NCBI GenBank assembly: GCA_964640225.1
Contig: CAZXFI010000002.1
Span: 44,315-108,314, forward strand
Origin: JAGLWW01 sp964640225
GTDB taxonomy: Archaea > Aenigmatarchaeota > Aenigmatarchaeia > PWEA01 > JAGHBM01
Direction of reading: 5' to 3'
Length of the DNA stretch: 64,000 bases
Every line of letters begins with the position of its first letter. Position 1 is the first letter of the stretch. This document shows, piece by piece, positions 41,285 to 49,178 of the stretch. The position numbers were made by a program, and so were the translations under genes. Below the pieces are notes generated by a model. The model worked only from the letters and a program-made list of their open reading frames with translations. It was not told the DNA's origin and did not search any database.

Positions 41285-42681
41285 ACCAGATTCTTGTTCA
41301 TATATTCTCTCATGAAAACCCTGAAGTTATCGTACCTTCTGAGCGGCCTGTAAACCCCAAGCTCTCCGAGTATTTCCACGTTTCTGGCTATCTCCTTTGC
41401 GAGGTTCCTCGGCACGCCGCTGTCTTTCAGCGTTTCCTCGCTGTTGTTCAGAAACTCTCTTATAAGGCCCGCGGCATCCCTGTGCCTCCTTGAGTACTCC
41501 ACGTGCCACCTGTTGCCGTCCACGAATATGTTGTATCCCTGGTATCTCCTGATGAAGCCGAGAGTTCCCTGCCTGTCAAATACTGAGGGGCCCTCCCTTA
41601 CCTGTATTTTTGGGAGCTTCTCGTTAAGCAGCTCCAGGACAAGTATGCATTTTATCCCGTCGCTCCACACATCGCTTCTCATAACCTCAAAGTCCCCTTC
41701 CCTGAGAAGGCTGACAAGCCTTTTCCTGAACTTCCTGAGCTGCGGCCACATCACGTCCTCCTGGACCACCGGGGCCCTGAATTTTATCATAAAAAACTTG
41801 GTGTCCCTGCGCTCCATCCCCCTTCTTATTTCTCCGACTCCGGGCACCTCCGGTTTTTTTTCCTCAAAAAAATCCAAGCCCGGATTTTCCAGGAAGTTCC
41901 CGCATTTTTTAACAAAAAGAAGGAATTTCTCCGCGGAGAGCACCGAGGCCACGTTCCTGTTCCTGTCCACAGGGTCTATGACAACAAGCGGGTCTTCAGG
42001 GAATTTCCTGGCCAGTTTTTCCTTGTCCTGAGAGAATTCCATGTCAATTATTTCTCCCGGAGACCACTGGGAGGCCTCTTTTATCAGGTTAACGAAGTTT
42101 TCATTTTCTATAATCAGCAACTCGCATAGGTACCCGGAAAAACCTTCTGTTTTCAAATCAGAGCCGTAAACTCCTGCCCCCCTGCAGAACTTCTTGAGCA
42201 GGCGCACCTCGTTAGCCTGGTTCTCCGTGAGCTTTCCCTCCACGTATCTCACGTGGTAGGGCGTCCTGTCCACGGCGCTCTTTATCTTTTCCGGGCTTGC
42301 CACGTCGTAGGCCGGGACTATCTCAACCCTGTGGCCGGCAAGGAATCCCCTTACGTAAGGGTGCTCTGAATACGCTATCTCGTAGCTTCCCATTAGTTTT
42401 TTGATGGTCTTCTTCGCGAGCATCATTCCCGTCTGCTCCAGCTCCTTTCTGGGAGCCTTTTCGCTGAAAAGTATGAACACGTCTATATCCTTGTTTCCCG
42501 CCAGCCAGGTTCCCTTGGCAACGCTGCCGCAGAACATGTGTTTTACATCAAAATCCGAGGCCACCCTCTGAAAGCTATCCTGTATTTTCCTGCACAGCAA
42601 TTCTGTCGCTTTCTTTTCGTTTTCATCCGGAACGGAAATTCTCAGGGCCTTGTTCAGAACCTCATGAAGAGCTTCCTCCAT
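41281..42681 (-). CDS. cca: CCA-adding enzyme, archaeal class I
   Basis: A 466-residue tRNA nucleotidyltransferase that builds or repairs the 3' CCA end. The catalytic GSVAKGTWLAGNKDIDVF has the GS and DxD motif with the third acidic residue in HRVEIVPAYDV. The tail region (VRYVEGKLTENQANEVRLLK and GFSGYLCELL) is class I specific. The initiator tRNA in this window does not encode CCA, so this enzyme is required. RNase Z is at 5 kb. Confidence 0.93.
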   Translation of the reverse strand: MEEALHEVLNKALRISVPDENEKKATELLCRKIQDSFQRVASDFDVKHMFCGSVAKGTWLAGNKDIDVFILFSEKAPRKELEQTGMMLAKKTIKKLMGSYEIAYSEHPYVRGFLAGHRVEIVPAYDVASPEKIKSAVDRTPYHVRYVEGKLTENQANEVRLLKKFCRGAGVYGSDLKTEGFSGYLCELLIIENENFVNLIKEASQWSPGEIIDMEFSQDKEKLARKFPEDPLVVIDPVDRNRNVASVLSAEKFLLFVKKCGNFLENPGLDFFEEKKPEVPGVGEIRRGMERRDTKFFMIKFRAPVVQEDVMWPQLRKFRKRLVSLLREGDFEVMRSDVWSDGIKCILVLELLNEKLPKIQVREGPSVFDRQGTLGFIRRYQGYNIFVDGNRWHVEYSRRHRDAAGLIREFLNNSEETLKDSGVPRNLAKEIARNVEILGELGVYRPLRRYDNFRVFMREYMNKNLV

Positions 42682-42750
42682 GCTTAAGAATTATCGGGGG
42701 TAATATAAGTAATTTTCAAAGATTTTATATTTGGAAACCAAAATAGGTTT

Positions 42751-43218
42751 ATGAAAGGCATCTCACCCTTCATAGCCGCCATAATTCTTCTGGCCTTTGT
42801 CGTGGCGATAGGGGCCCTGACTTCCCCCTGGTTTCAGTCCTTCACAAAGTCAAAAACTTACGACGTGGAACACAAGTCAGAGGGACAGATAGACTGCATA
42901 TTCTCTTCCCTGGACTTCTCTTCATCTGACGTGGATTACGACCTGAGCGCGGCCCAGGACTGGGTGAACGTTACGCTGGACAACACGGGCTCGGAGCCCC
43001 TTTACAGCTTTGAGATGAGCATAACCGTGGACAACGAGACAAGAATCTACTCACCCACTCTCTCAAGCCAGAAAACCTCCTCAAGTCCCCTGGGGCCCGG
43101 TGAAAGAACCATACTGATAGCCAACATAACGGAAGACCTGGATGGAACCCTCCAGAAAGTGAGAATCGTTGCGAAGAACTGCCCGCGGGAGGCAAAGAAA
43201 GAAGTTGAATTGGACTAG
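42751..43218 (+). CDS. Type IV pilin-like protein
   Basis: A 155-residue protein with an archaeal class III signal: MKG then ISPFIAAIILLAFVVAIGAL, the processed N-terminal helix of type IV pilins and archaellins. The globular part is beta-rich with N-glycosylation sequons (NVT, NET, NIT). Pilins with KGISPxIAA motifs assemble surface filaments. A second pilin is at 50.2 kb. Coiled-coil genes follow on the opposite strand. Confidence 0.85.
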   Translation: MKGISPFIAAIILLAFVVAIGALTSPWFQSFTKSKTYDVEHKSEGQIDCIFSSLDFSSSDVDYDLSAAQDWVNVTLDNTGSEPLYSFEMSITVDNETRIYSPTLSSQKTSSSPLGPGERTILIANITEDLDGTLQKVRIVAKNCPREAKKEVELD

Positions 43219-43850
43219 GATTTCTTTTTCATCTTGTCAACTATTCCCGACAGCGACCTGACGTTCTCGGTTAGAGATGGAAGAAACTCCTTGAAGGCCT
43301 TTTCCACGGACCCCACGCGGCTCTCTATATTTTCTATATGGGCCGAGCTTTCCTCTATCAGGTTTTTAAGTTCCCCTTTTTTTTCTTCAGTGTCCTTCTG
43401 GACGTGCTTTATCCTCTCATTTATGAAGCGAACCTGGTCCTGAAGCTGCACCACGGCCTTTTCTATGTCCTTGAGTTCCTGCATGCTTTCTCTCCACTTT
43501 TCCTCCACTATCTCCTCAACCAGTTCCTCCAGTCCTATCTCCTCATCCTCGGACATCTCCAGGACGTTCTGCTCAAGTGGCTGTTCGGGCGCCGGTGCTA
43601 TGAATTCTCCGGAGCCGTACGAGGGGGAACTGAACTGCTGCTGAGGGTAGGACGGTTGCTGCGGAGAACCGGTGACTTTAAACTTTATGGCCTTGTTCAA
43701 GGCCTTGGAAATCTCCTCGTTCGGGTAACCCCCTTTTCTCATATAATTTATGATTTCCCTTTCATTCAATCCCTGAGAACTAAGCCTTTCTACAACCTGG
43801 TCTGCAGGCTCTCTTTTTTTGCTGGTAAATCCGGGAACTGAGATATTCAT
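43215..43850 (-). CDS. Coiled-coil protein with N-terminal helical domain
   Basis: A 211-residue protein. The N-terminus resembles a UBA-like or winged segment (VERLSSQGLNEREIINYMRK and GGYPNEEISKALNKAIK), followed by a glutamine/proline-rich linker (QQPSYPQQQFSSPSYGSG) and a coiled coil through about residue 200. It overlaps the next gene by four bases, and its end overlaps the pilin gene. The arrangement suggests an intracellular partner of the pilus or archaellum, comparable in layout to FlaD/FlaC-like proteins, but no homology is claimed. Confidence 0.7.
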   Translation of the reverse strand: MNISVPGFTSKKREPADQVVERLSSQGLNEREIINYMRKGGYPNEEISKALNKAIKFKVTGSPQQPSYPQQQFSSPSYGSGEFIAPAPEQPLEQNVLEMSEDEEIGLEELVEEIVEEKWRESMQELKDIEKAVVQLQDQVRFINERIKHVQKDTEEKKGELKNLIEESSAHIENIESRVGSVEKAFKEFLPSLTENVRSLSGIVDKMKKKS

Positions 43851-44227
43851 TTACTCTCCCTTATCATTTTTTCTACTTCCTTCCGGGTAACGAATTCCAT
43901 CTTTATGGGGTTTATCAGGTCAATATAATTCTTCATCTCTTCAAGTTCGGGTTTTGTCACGGCCTTTTCAAAAGTTTTCCTCAATTTTTGGCTCTCATTT
44001 TCTATTTTCATTAACCTTATATTTAAATCTTTTAGGCTTTTTTCAATCCCGTCAAACCTTTTCCTCATTTCCTCCTGGTTTTCCAGAGTCCTTTCCTCCA
44101 GTGAATCGTTCTTGTTCTCCAGAAGCCTTCCTATCTCTTCCATGGACCTTATCCTTCGGGTGTTCTCGTTGAGCCTCTTTATTATCTCGTTCGTTATGGG
44201 AACGTTTTGCGCTGCTCTGAAAGCCAT
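43847..44227 (-). CDS. Coiled-coil protein, 126 residues
   Basis: A mostly helical protein with heptad-like segments (IIKRLNENTRRIRSMEEI, IEKSLKDLNIRLMKIENES) and a C-terminal FVTRKEVEKMIRESK. It is translationally coupled to the next coiled-coil gene (overlap ATGA), which suggests the two bind each other. No family was recognised. Confidence 0.7.
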   Translation of the reverse strand: MAFRAAQNVPITNEIIKRLNENTRRIRSMEEIGRLLENKNDSLEERTLENQEEMRKRFDGIEKSLKDLNIRLMKIENESQKLRKTFEKAVTKPELEEMKNYIDLINPIKMEFVTRKEVEKMIRESK

Positions 44228-44261
44228 GTTAATAATTAGTTTTCATTTAATAAATTGTTGT

Positions 44262-44441
44262 TCAACCGCCTTTCAGAAAGCTTCCAGCCATAAGGAAAAT
44301 CACGAATATGCTGACCAGCACGAAAAGCACCGGCACGTAGGAAGAAAACAGCCCGTACTTGGTGGACTCGTAAAGAAGCACGCCCACCAGTATTACCGCG
44401 AATGTTATTATAACGAGAATCTGCATCTGCCCCTTGCCCAT
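44262..44441 (-). CDS. Small two-helix membrane protein
   Basis: A 59-residue frame beginning MGKGQMQI, with two hydrophobic helices (LVIITFAVILVGVLLYE and VPVLFVLVSIFVIFLMAG) around a short loop STKYGLFSSY, ending in SFLKGG. It precedes the coiled-coil pair on the same strand and fills the gap between them and the gene at 44480. The regular hydrophobic pattern makes it a probable gene, missed by a 60-residue cutoff. Confidence 0.65.
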   Translation of the reverse strand: MGKGQMQILVIITFAVILVGVLLYESTKYGLFSSYVPVLFVLVSIFVIFLMAGSFLKGG

Positions 44442-44479
44442 ACCGAAGTTTAGGCCGGGGTAGAATAAAAAGTTTTGTT

Positions 44480-44884
44480 TTAAATAGAGTCCCTCAGGCT
44501 CTTGTCCAGCAGGCTCAGGTATTCCATTATTTTCTTCCCGGGCTTCCTGTCAAGGAGCATGTGGCCCACCTCTTCCTGGTTCCTTACGAGAACCCTTGCC
44601 TTGGCGGAGCCCCGCCTGCTAAAGGTAATTTCCTTGTACAAGGCGAACGGGTTGTCCTGGCAGGTTTCCGGGTCATACCTGTTAAAAACTCCCTTGTCTT
44701 CCGCGTAAAATTTCAGGCCGGTTTTTTCCGCGGCTTTCTTTATAATAGGCTCCAGGCTTTCGTAGCCGTTTTCCCCCGCAAGGGGCACCACCCTTATTCT
44801 TTTGGCGTAATTTTTGTTAAGGGGGTTGTCTATGTTTTTTAACCACCATTCCAAATCCGACTGGATTTCCTCCTGAAGCATCAT
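44480..44884 (-). CDS. Hypothetical protein, 134 residues
   Basis: A soluble protein with DLEWWLKNIDNPLNKNYAKR at the start and conserved-looking segments (IRVVPLAGENGYESLEPI, RVLVRNQEEVGHMLLDRKPG). No family was recognised. It begins with two adjacent ATG codons. The candidate RNA at 45 kb is transcribed toward it on the same strand. Confidence 0.65.
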   Translation of the reverse strand: MMLQEEIQSDLEWWLKNIDNPLNKNYAKRIRVVPLAGENGYESLEPIIKKAAEKTGLKFYAEDKGVFNRYDPETCQDNPFALYKEITFSRRGSAKARVLVRNQEEVGHMLLDRKPGKKIMEYLSLLDKSLRDSI

Positions 44885-44974
44885 AATAAACTTATGGATG
44901 CCAAAGAATTTATATTACAAGGCATTGTTTCTACTGGAGCCGGGAAATATAGAAAAAAAGTCGGCCACACCCCC

Positions 44975-45208
44975 AAAAAAATAATCAGTGTGTCCGAGCC
45001 TTCAAAATGAAGACCATGATATATGAAAAAAGCCCATGGAGAAGAGACGATGGGATTTTGACAACCAAGGCCGTCAAAAACTGTCCTGTTTTCCATATTA
45101 TCAGGGTGTTTCCATCCGGAGATTTCCGCACCTTCCAGCATAAAACCGAGGTCCTATGCTGTTAACATGGAGAGCACAAGACAACTCGTCTCGACACACC
45201 CCATAGGC
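44975..45208 (-). ncRNA. Candidate structured RNA of about 200-230 bases
   Basis: On the minus strand a strong TATA box (TTTAAAAA, 45230-45223) lies about 25 bases before the proposed start. The ends pair through GTGTGTC/GACACAC (45193-45199 with 44988-44994). Inside are stem-loops CGAGAC/GTCTTG, CAGCATA/TATGCTG, GGTG...CACC enclosing CGGA/TCCG, TTTTGAC/GTCAAAA and CCCAT/ATGGG. A run of seven T ends it (44981-44975). No SRP, RNase P or tRNA signature was found. A 52-codon frame on the plus strand (45007-45165) competes. Confidence 0.45.
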
Positions 45209-45336
45209 ACTAATAAATAGAATTTTTAAATATTTATACCTTACGTTACCACCATGAAGTAAATTCCAGAGGAAATTAAGGTTTAATTTTACCACTAGTC
45301 TTGATTTCAACAAAAAGAACAATGGAAATTTATGAC

Positions 45337-45783
45337 TCATATCCTCTTTTCGTACTTCACCGGGTTTCTTCCTTCCCTTCTTCGGTAACTCAATTCCCTG
45401 TAAATCTTCGCGTTTTCCATGAAGCTGTAGGCTTCCGTCTTCACTAGGTAGAAACCCATCTCCCTGTATTTATTTTCAAATTTCTTGACCAAAGATTTTT
45501 TTATTTCCGGTGTTTTGCCCCATACGTAATCCAAAAAGCAGCTACTGACCCCGATGCAACCCACTACAAAGCCGGTTACTTCTCCCTCCAAGGAGACGAT
45601 GCCTATAAAATCGGTTTTTTTAATCTCTTTTTTTAGATTCTCGAGCCTTGCATGCTCTTTCAGTTTCTTCAGCATATGCTCTGGGAACCCATAATCAGAA
45701 TTAGAAATTTCTCTAATCATTATTTTTGATATTTCTTTCAGGTGTTTTTCCCCAATATCTCTGAAAAATGGGAAGTTAATCAC
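45337..45783 (-). CDS. GNAT family acetyltransferase
   Basis: About 148 residues. The pattern of a charged first helix (GEKHLKEISKIMIREIS), two central strands (FIGIVSLEGEVTGFVVGCI) and KTEAYSFMENAKIYRELSYR near the end fits GNAT enzymes, although the usual Q/RxxGxG/A acetyl-CoA loop is not clear. GTG 45783 was chosen because GGTGGTGATTAA places it in overlap with the stop of the short upstream frame. ATG 45720 is an alternative. The substrate is unknown. Confidence 0.65.
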   Translation of the reverse strand: MINFPFFRDIGEKHLKEISKIMIREISNSDYGFPEHMLKKLKEHARLENLKKEIKKTDFIGIVSLEGEVTGFVVGCIGVSSCFLDYVWGKTPEIKKSLVKKFENKYREMGFYLVKTEAYSFMENAKIYRELSYRRREGRNPVKYEKRI

Positions 45784-45862
45784 CACCAGTATCCTGGGTG
45801 TTGGCGCACAAAATGCAGTCGTTGTTACACGCGAAATCCAGAGTGACATAAACTCTTTTCAT
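45776..45862 (-). CDS. 28-residue radical-SAM-like microprotein or truncated remnant
   Basis: ATG 45862 to TAA 45776 encodes MKRVYVTLDFACNNDCILCA and eight more residues. This is the typical N-terminal strand and CxxxCxxC motif (C12, C16, C19) of a radical SAM enzyme, then a stop. A TTTAAAG box lies about 25-30 bases upstream, so it should be expressed. Its stop overlaps the proposed GTG start of the GNAT gene. It is either the stub of a lost enzyme or a small Fe-S-binding leader peptide. Confidence 0.5.
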   Translation of the reverse strand: MKRVYVTLDFACNNDCILCANTQDTGGD

Positions 45863-45930
45863 GCTCACCGTAGAATTATGGTCATCTAAACTTTAAATCT
45901 GCGTCAAAATAATACATTAAGGGTGTGCGG

Positions 45931-47178
45931 ATGAACTTGAGGAAGATTTTTGAGTACTATTCCCAGGACGGTATTCTTGAAAAGATAATCCGGAACGCCA
46001 GGGGAAGGGAGGTTTCGGCCTCAAAAAAGGACGGCTCCCACCTTTCCAGGCCCAATAGCCTGGTTTACCCCAGGGACGTGCTGGAAATGGTCAAGAAAGG
46101 CGCGGTGAGCTTCCACGGCTCCGTGGAGCGCTGGAAGAATCCCATGCAACTGGGCACAAGGCTCAGCGAGGAGGAGCTTAACGAACTGAGAACGGGCTGG
46201 GACCTTATAATAGACATAGACTCCGCTATAGGCCTGGAGGCCTCAAAGCTTGCCGCATCCCGCGTCCTGTCCTTCCTAAGAAAGCACGGGGTGAAAAACC
46301 CGGGCCTCAAGTTCTCAGGCAACCGCGGCTTCCACATAGGGGTTCCGTGGAAGGCCTTCCCGAAAAAGGTGGACTACACCGAAACGAAAGACCAGTTTCC
46401 CCAGATACCCCAGGTAGTCGCTTCCTTCATAAGGGAAAGAATAAAAGACGACCTGATGCAGGACCTTATAAGAATGAAGGGCTCTGTAAGGGGCCTGGTT
46501 GAGGAGTTGGACCGACAGCTTGAGGAGCTGACTCCGTACATTTTTGTGGAGATAGAAAAGGACTGGGGCTCTCGTCACCTGTTCCGCATGCCTTATACAA
46601 TAAACGAGAAGACTTTTTCCGAGAGGAAATGCCTGGTAACACTTCCCCTGAAGGATTTGGAAGTCTTCAAGAGGGACGACGCCTCCATAAGCAAGGTCAA
46701 GCCCAGATTTGATTTCTTCGGGGAAACCCGGGAGGGAGAGGCCACGTCCCTTGTAATAGACGCCATGGACTGGCACTCCGAAAGGAAGAAAGAGGAGGCC
46801 AGGAAACCGAAGAAAAGGAGAATAACCAGAAAATCCAAAGTCCCGGAGGAGAGGTTTCCCCCGTGTATAAAGTTCATACTGAAAGGAATATCGGACGGGA
46901 GAAAAAGGAGCGTCTTTATAATGGCCAATTTCCTGAGCACGATGGGGTGGAAAAGGGAAGAGCTGGAAAAGAGAATACTCCAGTGGAACAGGAAGAACAG
47001 GCCCCCTCTGAGGGACAACTACGTGAAAACCCAGCTCAAGTGGTTTGAGAGGCAGAGGCGGGAACTTCTGCCACCCAACTGCGACAACCAGCAGTTCTAC
47101 AAGTCCTTCGGGGCCTGCAAGCCGGACGGAAAATGCAAAAAAATAAAGAACCCCGCGGTTTACCCATTCAAGAAGTAG
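45931..47178 (+). CDS. priS: DNA primase, PriS fused to PriL-like Fe-S domain
   Basis: A 415-residue protein. The N-terminal 290 residues are the catalytic small subunit: LIIDIDSAIGLEA (metal aspartates), LKFSGNRGFHIGVPW (SGxxG-x-H) and EKDWGSRHLFRMPYTINEKT. After a basic linker (RKPKKRRITRKSK) the last 110 residues resemble the PriL C-terminal domain, with four cysteines in FPPCIKFIL, LLPPNCDNQQ, FGACKP and DGKCKK before NPAVYPF, positioned to hold a [4Fe-4S] cluster. Such fusions are known in Nanoarchaeum and other DPANN archaea. ATG 45931 follows GGGTG. Confidence 0.88.
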   Translation: MNLRKIFEYYSQDGILEKIIRNARGREVSASKKDGSHLSRPNSLVYPRDVLEMVKKGAVSFHGSVERWKNPMQLGTRLSEEELNELRTGWDLIIDIDSAIGLEASKLAASRVLSFLRKHGVKNPGLKFSGNRGFHIGVPWKAFPKKVDYTETKDQFPQIPQVVASFIRERIKDDLMQDLIRMKGSVRGLVEELDRQLEELTPYIFVEIEKDWGSRHLFRMPYTINEKTFSERKCLVTLPLKDLEVFKRDDASISKVKPRFDFFGETREGEATSLVIDAMDWHSERKKEEARKPKKRRITRKSKVPEERFPPCIKFILKGISDGRKRSVFIMANFLSTMGWKREELEKRILQWNRKNRPPLRDNYVKTQLKWFERQRRELLPPNCDNQQFYKSFGACKPDGKCKKIKNPAVYPFKK

Positions 47179-47220
47179 CCAGCCGAAAAAAATTTAAACC
47201 TTTGTCGGTATTGTTATGCT

Positions 47221-47442
47221 ATGACAGACGAAGAGCCGGCCGCGCCGTGCCGCGACTGCGGAGTGAAGCACTCAAAGGAAGAACTGTACAAGTTCAGGGA
47301 CTCCGAGGAGTATGTCTGCAGGGACTGCCTTCTTACCAGATGCGACATGTACAGGAGTTTTGACGATTCAAAGAAGCAGTTCAACAGCTTCGTGGACCAG
47401 CTGGAGGAAGGGGTTTCCTTGAAGATGCTTTACGAAATCTAG
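47221..47442 (+). CDS. Small zinc-ribbon protein
   Basis: A 73-residue protein with CRDCGVKHSKEELYKF and VCRDCLLTRCDMY, a four-cysteine zinc-ribbon layout, and a short helical tail. It starts about 43 bases after primase behind its own TTTAAACC box. The last four bases overlap the convergent gene. It may be a nucleic-acid or protein-binding adaptor. The function is unknown. Confidence 0.75.
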   Translation: MTDEEPAAPCRDCGVKHSKEELYKFRDSEEYVCRDCLLTRCDMYRSFDDSKKQFNSFVDQLEEGVSLKMLYEI

Positions 47443-47639
47443 CCGAGGAATCCCATGAATTCACCGAGTTCCTTGTCGGCAAAACCGGACATGAATTCCA
47501 CGTCTTCCTCCCCCTCCGGGTTGAAGTAGCCCATGCATTCTACATCCAGGTCCAGGTCCACAACTTTCCCGTAGAACAGGCCCTTTTCCCTGTTGGTGCA
47601 TTTCCCGTTGTAATGCCCGCATTCGCTGCAGTAAACCAT
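47439..47639 (-). CDS. Small cysteine-containing acidic protein
   Basis: A 66-residue protein beginning MVYCSECGHYNGKCTNREKG, with four cysteines (C4, C7, C14 and the one in VECMGYF) that could bind zinc, then an acidic tail (EGEEDVEFMSG). It converges with the zinc-ribbon gene. No family was recognised. Confidence 0.6.
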   Translation of the reverse strand: MVYCSECGHYNGKCTNREKGLFYGKVVDLDLDVECMGYFNPEGEEDVEFMSGFADKELGEFMGFLG

Positions 47640-47675
47640 GAAACAATCTTGGCAAAAGAGAGATTTAAACTTTAT

Positions 47676-47864
47676 TCAGGAGTAAAACTGCTCCAGAAGG
47701 TCTCTCTCAAAGGCCTGTGAAATAAGCCCCTCCTTCTTGGCGTGATAAAGGTTTTTGTTAAAACTATAGACATCATTTCCCAGGGCGCTTTTCTGAAGCT
47801 CCTCTATACTTTCTTCCTGTTTCCTGGAAAGACCCATCACGAAATCCAGTTCGTACGTCTCCAT
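47676..47864 (-). CDS. Small hypothetical protein, 62 residues
   Basis: METYELDFVMGLSRKQEESI starts a helical, charged protein ending AFERDLLEQFYS. ATG 47864 was chosen because a CTTATAT-type box lies about 30 bases upstream. No family was recognised. The short gap to the GNAT gene upstream suggests it could be cotranscribed. Confidence 0.5.
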   Translation of the reverse strand: METYELDFVMGLSRKQEESIEELQKSALGNDVYSFNKNLYHAKKEGLISQAFERDLLEQFYS

Positions 47865-47901
47865 AACAAAAATTTTGTGCAAAGGGATATAAGTTTTTCG
47901 G

Positions 47902-48633
47902 TCACTCCCCGGCCAGCCTTTTCTTCCAGTAAGCTCTTCTTTTATCCAAATCCCCCTCTTCCAGGAAATATTCCGGCTCTATTTCTGATATGCTATGACA
48001 GATGTACTTGTAGCCGTGTATTCCCTCAAAGCATTTTTCAAGTCCGCCGTCAAAATTATCCATTGCGTACTCCAGAAAAGACAAACGCCCTGAAATTTTC
48101 ATTCCCTCGCTTAATTTTTCTAAAAAATCGCCGTCTTTTTCGTCCAGTTTTTCCAGTTCTCTCTTAAGCTTCTTTATCTGAATATGGCCCTCCTTTTTTG
48201 AAGACTCGTCATTTCTCCTCATAAGTTCCCTGGAGAAATGGTTTTCCTTAAGCTCTATTTTTTGGTGCTCGTAGTATTTTATTACATCAGGCAGGGGGCA
48301 GGCCATGAGAAATGCGTTGCCCCTGTCCTGTATCCTCGCATCCCTCACGCAGGCGTCAATCAGGCTTTTCCCGATGCCCTTTCCTTCAAAGCCCGGGTCT
48401 GTGCACACCCTTTCAATGTAAACCCCCTTGCCGGGCGATTCAGCATGTCCCTGTATGTCAATTTCATCTCCCTTGCTTACAAAATCATAGATTATGCATC
48501 CTATTACAAACTCTTTGTCAAATGCTCCGAGGCTGACGGGATGCCGCCCGTTGAAAAACATCACTGAATTAAGGCCGCATGAGCCCAAAAGGCCTGACGG
48601 TTGGCCTTCTATCTCCATTATCTCGTAATCCAT
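47902..48633 (-). CDS. GNAT acetyltransferase with C-terminal extension
   Basis: A 243-residue protein. The GNAT core (about residues 1-145) has KGVYIERVCTDPGFEGKGIG plus KSLIDACVRDARIQ, which includes the acetyl-CoA pyrophosphate loop GFEGKGIGKSL. A helical extension of about 100 residues follows (KKLKRELEKLDEKDGDFLEK). The upstream neighbour shares the same GVYIER signature and is a paralogue without the extension. The substrate is unknown. Confidence 0.8.
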   Translation of the reverse strand: MDYEIMEIEGQPSGLLGSCGLNSVMFFNGRHPVSLGAFDKEFVIGCIIYDFVSKGDEIDIQGHAESPGKGVYIERVCTDPGFEGKGIGKSLIDACVRDARIQDRGNAFLMACPLPDVIKYYEHQKIELKENHFSRELMRRNDESSKKEGHIQIKKLKRELEKLDEKDGDFLEKLSEGMKISGRLSFLEYAMDNFDGGLEKCFEGIHGYKYICHSISEIEPEYFLEEGDLDKRRAYWKKRLAGE

Positions 48634-48667
48634 GAAAAACTAATGCAGGCAAAATTTTAAATACGCT

Positions 48668-49126
48668 TCACTTCAGGTCCCCTATGTACTGTATCCCGTA
48701 AATAATCTCTTCCTCGGTTGAGCCGACCTCGCTTACGTCCAGCCGCATGCCGCATTTTTCAAAAAATCCCGTGGCTTCCGGGTCTATCTCGGCGAAGATG
48801 AAGTCACTATTCCTTTTCCTGGCATCCTTTTTGCATGCCTCCATCAGATCCTTCCCCAGCCCGTTTCCCTCGTAATCCTCCGAAACCTTTATCCTTTCTA
48901 TGTAAACGCCGTTTCCGGGATAGTATGGCTTGCGCTTAAGCCCGGTCGTCTGGCCTTTCTTGAAGAAAGTATAAACCACGCATCCTATTGTTTTTTCACT
49001 ATCAACCGCTTCCAGAACAACGGCCTCTTTGCTGAATCTGGCTGCGTTGGAAGGGAACAGAGATTTTCCTGAATACATGAATTCAACGGGTTCTTTCCCT
49101 GTCTCCCTGATTTCATAGTTACACAT
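48668..49126 (-). CDS. GNAT acetyltransferase
   Basis: A 152-residue single-domain GNAT. The acetyl-CoA loop is DYEGNGLGKDLMEACKKDAR, preceded by GVYIERIKVS, matching the adjacent gene closely. The late strand-helix FIFAEIDPEATGFFEKCGM is typical. The tandem pair probably arose by duplication. Each starts behind its own AT-rich box. The substrate is unknown. Confidence 0.83.
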   Translation of the reverse strand: MCNYEIRETGKEPVEFMYSGKSLFPSNAARFSKEAVVLEAVDSEKTIGCVVYTFFKKGQTTGLKRKPYYPGNGVYIERIKVSEDYEGNGLGKDLMEACKKDARKRNSDFIFAEIDPEATGFFEKCGMRLDVSEVGSTEEEIIYGIQYIGDLK

Positions 49127-49178
49127 AGCCCATAATTTTGGTTTTAAGATTTAAATTCATTTCCACAAAAAAATAACC

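Noticed and set aside
45007..45165. Plus-strand 52-codon frame starting MKTMIYEKSPWRRDD
   Set aside because: It looks protein-like but has no promoter or ribosome-binding site, and the opposite strand has a complete RNA-type unit. Not excluded.
44975..45208. SRP RNA or RNase P RNA
   Set aside because: The conserved SRP helix 8 loop and the RNase P core sequences were looked for and not found.
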